A stretch of DNA of 14,720 nucleotides from Cruorifilaria tuberocauda (taxonomy: Eukaryota; Nematoda; Chromadorea; Rhabditida; Onchocercidae): NCBI GenBank assembly GCA_013365365.1, contig JABVXU010000929.1, positions 1-14,720 of the forward strand, given 5' to 3'. The notes beneath the pieces were generated by a model. It searched no databases. It had not been told where the DNA came from and was given only the letters and a program-made list of their open reading frames with translations. Positions 7,789 through 14,720 of this stretch are shown here, piece by piece. A program made the translations under genes and the position numbers. The number at the start of each line of letters is the position of its first letter. The stretch's first letter is position 1.

Positions 7789-8232
7789 ATGGCTATACTT
7801 TTCACTTTTTTCCAGTATTTTCAGATAAGCACTTTGCCAGTTTTGTATGTTACATATGTATCCAGCAGATTTCTATTAATTTCCAAAAAATTTAGACTCT
7901 ATTTGAATTCAAATAAAGCGGTACGTGCATTACTTGCATTGCTCTTAAGATTAATCACGACAGGACTTTTTATAATTTCTTCCATACAATTACTTTATAT
8001 AGTTCCTCATAACTCATCAGATCCAAATAAATTAAATGTGAGAGGAGAAAATAATGTAAAATTCTTTCGTTATTTAAATGAATATTTCCGATCTAAAATG
8101 GCAGATAACGAAAGGATTTCAGTCAACAAAGCAAGAAATTTTGTTCAGATCTGGAAACTTGATAAAGCCATAAGCATTAATTTTTATCCATATATCTTCT
8201 TGGGCAATTTGGATGAAATTGAATATTGTTAA
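7789..8232 (+). CDS. Longest open frame of the window, unrecognised hydrophobic protein
   Basis: This frame has 147 codons from the ATG at 7789 to TAA. It is longer than any exon of the two confident genes and unlikely, though not impossible, by chance in such stop-rich DNA. Residues 1-32 are hydrophobic. Residues about 46-72 (RALLALLLRLITTGLFIISS onward) form a strong membrane-spanning candidate, followed by an NSS glycosylation sequon at 75. The last 70 residues are polar and coding-like (NVKFFRYLNEYFRSKMADNE, then RNFVQIWKLDKAI). An acceptor ATTTTCAG lies inside the frame, so it may instead be a last exon starting near 7823. Another frame, 7686-7895, overlaps it. No family is recognised. 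Confidence 0.35.
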   Translation: MAILFTFFQYFQISTLPVLYVTYVSSRFLLISKKFRLYLNSNKAVRALLALLLRLITTGLFIISSIQLLYIVPHNSSDPNKLNVRGENNVKFFRYLNEYFRSKMADNERISVNKARNFVQIWKLDKAISINFYPYIFLGNLDEIEYC

Positions 8233-9657
8233 AGTGATATTATAATACATTTTGACAATTCTTTCCACTGTCATTGGCAAATTAAAAAAATAAATTCTGT
8301 AAATAATAATGTGGACAATTCAGCCCAATTTTCAATCTTTCAACAATGAAAAAGTACAAAACATTCTGCATGGTAACAGAACAACACTGATTGCAAATGT
8401 TCTTAAGTTGTCATGAATTTGCATGGATCAGTTTAAAACAATACATTAATCTTGAAACAAATATTTCAAAAGTGATGAGCCATTTTGGTTAGTTAAATGT
8501 GTAACGTGAAAGTATATGAATTCCTCACAGCTTGTGGAAGCAATCAGGAAGACTGTCATTGACGTTATGCGCAACTGTTACACATTCCATAACTGTCGCT
8601 GAACTACCGCAATTTACCTTTCTTCAAATTTCTTTTCTTGCGAATGTGACCCAATTCACATAAACAATGCTGATTAGAGAAACTTGAAATATATTCGAGA
8701 AAAGCTATCTATCATTCAATTACTAAAAATTAACAGCAATTATGAATAATGACGTCTGATTACGTGTGCTTGGTTAACGAACTTTGCGTTTTGATTTCAT
8801 AAAGGTAAAGTAAATGTTCATGACAAATAAAATTTTCCAGACGAAGAATAGTTAATTTTCAAAAAAAACACCAAACCTCATAACACATGATCATACCGAA
8901 TTGTTTGTTGACCACCAAACTGCGTACCTTATGCAAATTCAATATCTTAACTTTTTTAAAGATTTGCAGTGGAAATTTAGAGTAGAACACAAAATAACTT
9001 TAAAATTTCATACAATTAATATTTTGGTCAATTGGAACCACCTGACATGTTTAAGATATTCCGAATAATTCCATTGAATACTGAAGAATTATTTAATGAG
9101 GCTCACCTGTTTAAAGAATAATAATCAACTGCAAGCAATCAAAGATGATCCTTTATAATCATATTACGTCGCATGACATTGCAAAATTCAAGAAACTAAT
9201 AATCAACTGTGATTATTGTATTGCTTGGATTTCTTTTAATGTATACTTAAATTCATGTACTTGCTACGTTAAAATTAGATTCATGAATGTCACAACAGAA
9301 TTAAACACAGTGAAATTTTCTGAAAAGCATACAATTTTTCTATTGTGTTTAACAGATGAAGAATAATAATAGATTCATGGAATAAAAAGATTTCTTCGTG
9401 AAGAAAAGATGAAAGCTATTAATAAGGCTGATTAGTGCTGACAAAGCCTATCAACTCTTCAACTTGATACGCAATAGTCTGTTCATTTCCATAAATTTCA
9501 TGCAAAACAACAGAAATAACTTAATGTGTAATTAAAATTTATATAACGTAACAACACAGATGCAGCAATTGAACAAAAATATTTAATTATTTATTCAATG
9601 AATTACAAACTGAGTCAATTAAACCTACAATAAATTTTGAAATTTTACAAAAATCAA
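8233..9657. other. AT-rich intergenic stretch
   Basis: No convincing exon was seen. A 73-codon plus-strand frame at 9145-9366 is Ile/Asn/Lys/Cys-rich with no splice context and looks like chance. A 13-base repeat TAATAATCAACTG occurs at 9119 and 9197. Confidence 0.55.
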
Positions 9658-9663
9658 TTTATT
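9658..9663 (-). terminator. Possible polyadenylation signal of the P450 gene
   Basis: A minus-strand AATAAA lies 236 bases after the P450 stop codon. It is the first canonical hexamer I noticed downstream, but AATAAA is frequent by chance here. Confidence 0.25.
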
Positions 9664-9898
9664 ATAATTGTCTTATTTTTTAATGATCCGACAGTTTTAT
9701 AGCTAACTGCACACCGAAATTTTACTATGTCAGTCATTATAAAATGATAAAATTGTTTTTGGTAGCTCGATTTGTCATTATAAGGATGGATTTAACATAA
9801 ATTGAGTGGGTTCCTAAAGTAATTTGTGAGTGGTTCTTACTTAATCATCGGATTTATCAAAAAATTTTCCATTTTCTTGAATAAACTAAAATCAACAA

Positions 9899-12800
9899 CT
9901 AAACTATCCTTTTCTCTATGAGACATTTGTATGGAGGTGGTGAGGCTGTCAGACCGAAGAGACGTTTTGTCGATGGATTCGGTTTGTTTGGCACAGTCCG
10001 GAAACGGTAATGCCTCATCAGATTGGCATAAATAAGGAATAGCTCGGCCTTAGCTAATGATTCACCCAGGCATTGTCGCTTACCGATGGAAAATGGAAAA
10101 AATGCATCATACCTAAAAATTAACTAAATTGTTGATTATTTAGGTGAGTAAACAGATGATCATTTCATATATAGTGTGTAACTGATTAGTAGGTATTTCA
10201 ATTGCCGTTGCTAAGAGGGTTCTTTGCTTATTACGAGATTTCATACATAATTATTTGTGATTTCAATTATAAGAACTGAACAACTAAATAACTACTCAGA
10301 ATTTTTGATTGGAACAGACATACTTTCTGATGGTGAATCCGTCATCTTCTAGAAAACGTTCCGGACGGAACTCTCTGGGTTCTTCAAAATTTGCAGGATC
10401 ATTCATTGCTATAGAAATTTGTGGGATACAAAGTGTCCCAGCTGGATAGTAATATTTTCCCATAACAACATCTTCCGCCACGGTTCTTAACAAATTGATG
10501 GGCAAAATATTAGCGAAACGTTGGATCTCCTGCAAGAAAAAGCTTTCACTTTTCCCCAGTTTCTTTTAATGAACCAATCAGTAATCGATATATACTTTAG
10601 TCGTTTAAAAAAAAACTTCTGTTTGCTAATGAAGACACGTTCTACTTCACGTTCTACTGGAACAATTATAAATTTCCCCAACAAAACTTGTTTTCTTTGT
10701 CATATTCACCATTTTTAAGGCTTTTCTACTTTTAAATATCGCTAACAAAACTTACATGAATGGTAGCCATTGTATATGAACACTTTGGTTTATCAGCAAG
10801 AGTAATTCTGCTTCCAACTTCATCCAACTCATTTTGAACTTTTGTTTGTACGTCAGGATGGATTATTGAAAGAAGAAATCCCCACTTCAGTGTTGTAACT
10901 GTTGTTTCCATCCCAGCGAAAAATAAATCCAATAGAAGCATCGTTAACTGCCATTCGCTGCAATCAAAAAATGCCAAAAATTCACCTTTCAAATGACAGA
11001 TAAGCGGAGATGATTCAAAAATTTACAAATAAGCAGCTATATCAACGAAAGCAAGTGAATTTATTTCGCTTGTGAGCATATATAAGACGACGCGCTTTAT
11101 GGAATTTCAATGAGTTTCATTAATTTCAGCGCTTCAAGAAACTTAGTTAATAGTAACAAGAGGAGTAAAATTATCTGGAGAAAATTATTACGCAGTTGAA
11201 ATGCTTGCACTTTTGAAGGTTAATTTGAATATTGAATTTGATACCTAAAATATTCATTCGGTTCACCGGCCTTTTTCCTGCGATTCATTTCTGAGAGATA
11301 TGCATATGTGAAATCTGTGATCTCTGGAGGTTCTTCGCTGTTGAATGTTTTCATGTGTATCTGAATCATTAAATGAATATTTATTGATAACCCATGAAAT
11401 AAGTTCACAATAATGAGTAAAAATAATTAAAAGAACTGTTGAAAACTAAGAAAAAGTAGAAAGAATAATGCCAATTAATTACACCTGTACTTCTTTGGAA
11501 ATGAATTTCCGCAATTCATCTCGGAGATTCTTGAATTTTCTCCATTTGTAATTTACAAGTGGGATCCTTGTAGTGAATGGTAATGTTATATATAGTCCCA
11601 TCAGAGGATGCAATACCAATCGAGAATGAGAATCAATTAATGTATGCAAAAAATTAAATTCCGCACTTCCCTGATAAAATAGTCTTAATTAATTAAATCT
11701 AATTATTGGGATTAAATAAAAATGTTCCATATTTAGATAAACGGTTATAATGGTGCTTATTACCTGCGGAAAACGATAGCCAAATAATATATTATTGATA
11801 ATATTGCCAACACAAACGGCATGCATTCCGCATATGTCCATCTCTTGTGCAGTGCATTTTGCTTCCAAATAATCTATAAAAATGTCAACTTCCTTCATAA
11901 TTTGCTCCTCTATTAGCATTCTACCAACTCCAAAATCTCGTAATACTCGAAGGACAAAGCGTCGTTGCTGCTTCCACTTATCACCATCAATTTGAATTAT
12001 ACCGTTTGCACCACCTGCAACATGATGTTGATAAAAACCACGATCGAAATAAATTCTCTCATAAGATGTAAATAAAATTGGGTGAATAACAAAGAAATTC
12101 AGAAATTTTTTGATTTATTAAATTTAGTAACATGATGTTGATAGAAAAGGGAACAAACAAACTGTTCGGGAAAATGCACATACAATTTATGTTCGGCTTC
12201 CGAGAGACTTTAAAAAAACTGGTCTCTAAAAAATCATCAGATAAAATGGAAATCTCAAAACAGATGAACAATTTCATCAATCGATACCCATGAAGAAGTC
12301 GGTTGCGTAATTACGCCATCGATTACTGAACATCTCCGCATTACGGATGAAGTATTCGCGCATTGTTTCCACGTTTGTAACCATTACCAGAGGTATCGGT
12401 CCGATCCAAAATGTAACCAAATTGCCTAAATTGTAAACTCTTTCTTTATTGACCAATTAATAATTTCACTTAAGTGATTAGTTCGAAGAATGTTGATCGG
12501 ATGCCATATCACACTTATGCTACATTCATAAATAAAATATAACATAAATGTGACATAATTGCTCGGGAAGTGGCGGAATGTTTCGTGCTATTGGAATACA
12601 ATCGGATGTGAAGAAAATTATTTAAGACAAATGAATTTTTTTTCACTATTTACAGTTTCCATCAAATAGTGAAAACCAATAACTGTAGTTGAAATTTCGG
12701 GAGATTATTTCGAATTGCTTAAAACTGATTTAATTTGCATGAATGGGTGAATACTTTTCTTCTTAAGCAAAATATCAACTTTGTCTTCATAAATCAGCTT

Positions 12801-13138
12801 ATTGATAATATGCTGATGACCCATAAACTATAACAGTCAAACAATGAAATAATAGAAACTAACTGAAAACTTCTCAAATTAAAAAAAGGAACTTGAAACA
12901 TTTGAATGAAAACTGAATAACTCTTACCATACTTCTGCTTCCATGTAAGAAACATGTCATCTATGGATTTATAAAAAAAGAAATGAAGAATATTGCCAAA
13001 AAAAAGCCATGGAGTTGGTCCTGGAGGAAGAAATCTCCGTTTCCAATTTAAATCATAAAAAATGTACACAGCAACCAATAAGACCAATGGCAGTGGGATT
13101 GGCTGAAAAAAGTGCTCTTTTTCATCCTTTCGAAACAT
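9899..13138 (-). CDS. Microsomal cytochrome P450, CYP2 clan, 8 exons
   Basis: Haem-thiolate monooxygenase, expected on the ER membrane facing the cytosol and served by NADPH-P450 reductase; substrate unknown. Exons: 13138-12928, 12425-12288, 12014-11764, 11670-11485, 11360-11245, 10957-10756, 10529-10324 and 10112-9899. All phases match, giving 507 residues, normal for the family. Membrane anchor is about 15-29, the proline hinge LPPGPTP starts at 37, and the C-helix WKQQR is 130-134. The I-helix AGMETT is 315-320, K-helix EIQR 369-372, PERF 424-427, and haem loop FSIGKRQCLG 444-453 with ligand Cys451. No stop or frameshift was found, so it looks functional. The sequence resembles nematode CYP33/CYP36-type enzymes; the exact subfamily cannot be settled by eye. 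The start is uncertain: TTTTTTCAG inside exon 1 (AG at 13103-13104) is a perfect acceptor, so translation may begin in an upstream exon. Confidence 0.93.
10636..10658. repeat. Tandem duplication in P450 intron
   Basis: CACGTTCTACT occurs twice, separated by one T, inside the intron between P450 exons 6 and 7. It looks like a simple local duplication with no evident function. Confidence 0.8.
12640..12675. repeat. Perfect 12-bp inverted repeat in P450 intron 1
   Basis: TTTTCACTATTT (12640-12651) is mirrored by AAATAGTGAAAA (12664-12675) around a 12-base loop. TACAGTT at 12651-12657 also pairs with AACTGTA at 12681-12687, so alternative stems exist. It lies within the intron 12426-12927 of the P450 gene. 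It may be a short MITE-like remnant or an RNA structure in the intron. Confidence 0.85.
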
Positions 13139-13280
13139 TTCAGTTTTTAAATTAGAAAATAAATTGCGATTTCCTTGAAAATATTTCTATGCATAAGAAC
13201 TTCTACATATATCGAAAAAATGTCATGAGTTTTACATTGATATATTAATTGGCTCATGTTAACTAAAATTATAAACATAC

Positions 13281-13376
13281 CAAATAAATAAATGAGATCC
13301 ATGTTTTAGGCCGTAAAACTGAACAGATTGCTATGATTATCATCCCAGATAATAATATAAATTGAAACCTATGCAT
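13281..13376 (-). CDS. Possible alternative first coding exon of the P450
   Basis: An ATG at 13376 opens 32 codons ending in phase 0 at a good GTATGT donor (GT at 13279-13280). They encode a hydrophobic peptide (MHRFQFILLSGMIIIAICSV and onward). Splicing to the TTTTTTCAG acceptor with exon start 13102 keeps the P450 frame and gives about 527 residues. Against it, the protein would have two hydrophobic segments before the proline hinge, unusual for a microsomal P450. In its favour, the ATG at 13138 lacks an acceptor just upstream while the internal acceptor is excellent. Confidence 0.3.
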
Positions 13377-14720
13377 CGCGAGATTATAATCAGATTGTTC
13401 GCAGAGGTCGTTTAATAATCGTATAATTATTTTCTGGTATCTTCTAGAAGAATTGTATTTGGAAGATGTAATGTTCATATCACATGATTATACTTGAAAG
13501 ATCTTATCAACAGTCAGTTGACTGTAGAATTCTGGAATATTACAATAAAGAGCAGTGGGAGAATAAGAACAGCAAGTGCAGAAGCAACAGTAACAACACA
13601 GTATCTGAACAGTCGGTAGATATGACATCACTGTCTCGGACAATCGAGGACACCCTCCTTTTCTTCTTATCCTCTCAATCTCCATTGTTTTTGCATGGTC
13701 ATCCTCCTTTATAATATAATACAACTACCCTTCGAAACAAACTGACCTACGTGGATGACCAACGATATGGAGAAGTTACCGGACGATACTCTAGCACTTG
13801 ACTCTAACTTCATTCGCTATACTTTTCAACTCCATTTAAGATATTGTCATGAAAATGAAAATGAGCATGAATTGGACGGAAGAAAATTTATTTTTAAGTA
13901 ATTTATTAACTGTTATATTTAATGCTCAGATTGGTTTTTTAATCTCTTCATTTCTCGTGTTTACTTGATAATCCAGATAGGAGAAAATAAAATTGGTTGT
14001 AAGCCATAAGCCATAAAAAAATTATTGTCTTACGAACTGGAAAGAAAAGTTGATAAAAATGAAGAAATTTGGAGGAAATAAATTATAAAAAGTGATAAAG
14101 GACGAGCAGGGAAAAATATAGAAAAATAGATAAAAGTGGTAAAAATAAATATTTTAACGAGAAATCATAACAAATACGTTACGAGAGGGATTCCAAAGTG
14201 ATCTATACGGATTCGATCAATTATTATCGGCATGTTATGTTTCGATCAAAAAAATTTCTATGTATCCTCAACGATTTTCTTTTTTGGAGAGAATTTTTTA
14301 AAGCAATCTCTTGCATACTAATATATAAATATCATAGATTCTTTATAATATACAGTCCGGTAAGGAATTAGATAGTACTATTGTTAAAGCAGCAAATTGA
14401 GATTGTTGAACAACTGGATGGCCTCAGAAAATTGACAGTATAAATTTAGTTTCAATTATCTGGTTTTTAAAGTTGCTTTAGCCATTTACTGATTTCTTTA
14501 AATCAGTTTTTGTGTTAGTGATTTAAATTTATTTTATCCATCTTTTAACGCATTTTATAGCACAGACGGGTAAATGAGCAATAGAGAGAATTTTTTGCAG
14601 AGAACTTTTTTTATTGATATGATTGACTTCGCACAATATTTAACTTAAGCTGAATAAATTATTTTTTATAATCTTTAGTTAATGTTAAATTTATTTCTTT
14701 GTTTACTATTGCAAAAATAT
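13377..14720. other. 5' flank of the P450, no recognised gene
   Basis: Two antiparallel frames of 76-78 codons overlap at 13484-13724, on opposite strands. Neither has recognisable content, and the minus one is Cys/Tyr-rich in the middle in a way that looks random. Beyond 13900 the DNA is strongly AT-rich with only short frames. A Tc1-like CAGT next to TA occurs at 14351 (see findings). Confidence 0.5.

Noticed and set aside
9145..9366. 73-codon plus-strand frame
   Set aside because: Strong Ile/Asn/Lys bias of AT-rich noise, and no acceptor before the ATG.
9993..10001. CACAGTCCGG inside P450 exon 8 matching the putative Tc1-like end at 14351
   Set aside because: Only nine bases are shared and it sits in conserved coding sequence, so coincidence.
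10521..10718. Plus-strand 65-codon frame across the P450 exon 7 edge
   Set aside because: Antisense to a well-supported exon and its intron; composition is the mirror of the T-rich acceptor tract.
12015..12072. Extension of P450 exon 3 upstream (frame YERIYFDRGFYQHHVA)
   Set aside because: The frame happens to stay open, but the TTGCAG acceptor at 12015-12016 joins exon 2 in phase and gives the family-typical Gly-Gly before the C-helix.
12059..12280. 73-codon minus-strand frame between P450 exons 2 and 3
   Set aside because: Lies wholly inside intron 2; the flanking exons splice in phase without it and P450 alignment leaves no gap.
13484..13724. Two overlapping antiparallel frames of 76-78 codons
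   Set aside because: No motif, no splice context, and both strands open together, as chance frames do.
1..14720. tRNA, rRNA, CRISPR-like or bacterial operon signals
   Set aside because: No TTCGA-type tRNA arm with cloverleaf context, no regularly spaced repeats, and no clustered unspliced genes were seen; the whole window behaves as spliced eukaryotic DNA.

Overview
The window looks like a stretch of an AT-rich nematode nuclear genome, most likely a filarial or other spirurid worm. Three things support this. Coding sequence is broken into short exons (about 115-250 bases) with GT..AG introns and nematode-type acceptors (TTTTCAG, TTGCAG, TTTTTAG). Non-coding DNA is very A+T-rich. The best-recognised protein is a close relative of C. 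elegans HLH-1. The filarial placement is inference from composition and intron style; no ribosomal or mitochondrial marker is present. Nothing bacterial (operons, Shine-Dalgarno sites), no CRISPR array, and no rRNA or tRNA was recognised.

Layout. (1) 1-2831, minus strand: hlh-1, the single nematode MyoD/Myf-family myogenic bHLH factor. I could join five coding exons with consistent phase into a 249-residue protein. The far C-terminal tail known from C. elegans was not found. (2) About 2832-4312: the upstream region of hlh-1. It holds a dense cluster of E-boxes (CANNTG, the binding site of this protein family), a possible TATA box and leader-exon splice donor, a GC-rich block with an unexplained open frame, and two direct copies of a 50-base repeat that bracket the block. 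(3) About 4313-9898: a long AT-rich interval without a recognised gene. It contains several weak candidate exons on both strands (5261-5495 +, 5788-5943 -, 6618-6716 +, 6652-6894 -, 7303-7532 +, 7789-8232 +) and a perfect 11-base-pair hairpin. (4) 9899-13138, minus strand: an apparently intact eight-exon microsomal cytochrome P450 of the CYP2 clan, rebuilt as 507 residues with every hallmark motif. (5) 13139-14720: mostly empty flank, with one possible alternative first exon for the P450.

The two confident genes share a strand but are about 7 kb apart. Nothing suggests a shared operon or pathway: one is a muscle-fate transcription factor, the other an ER-membrane monooxygenase. I found no clearly new system. 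The most interesting signals are the E-box cluster upstream of an E-box-binding factor, the paired repeats around it, the competing 3' ends of hlh-1, and the longest unbroken open frame of the window (7789-8232), which resembles nothing I know.
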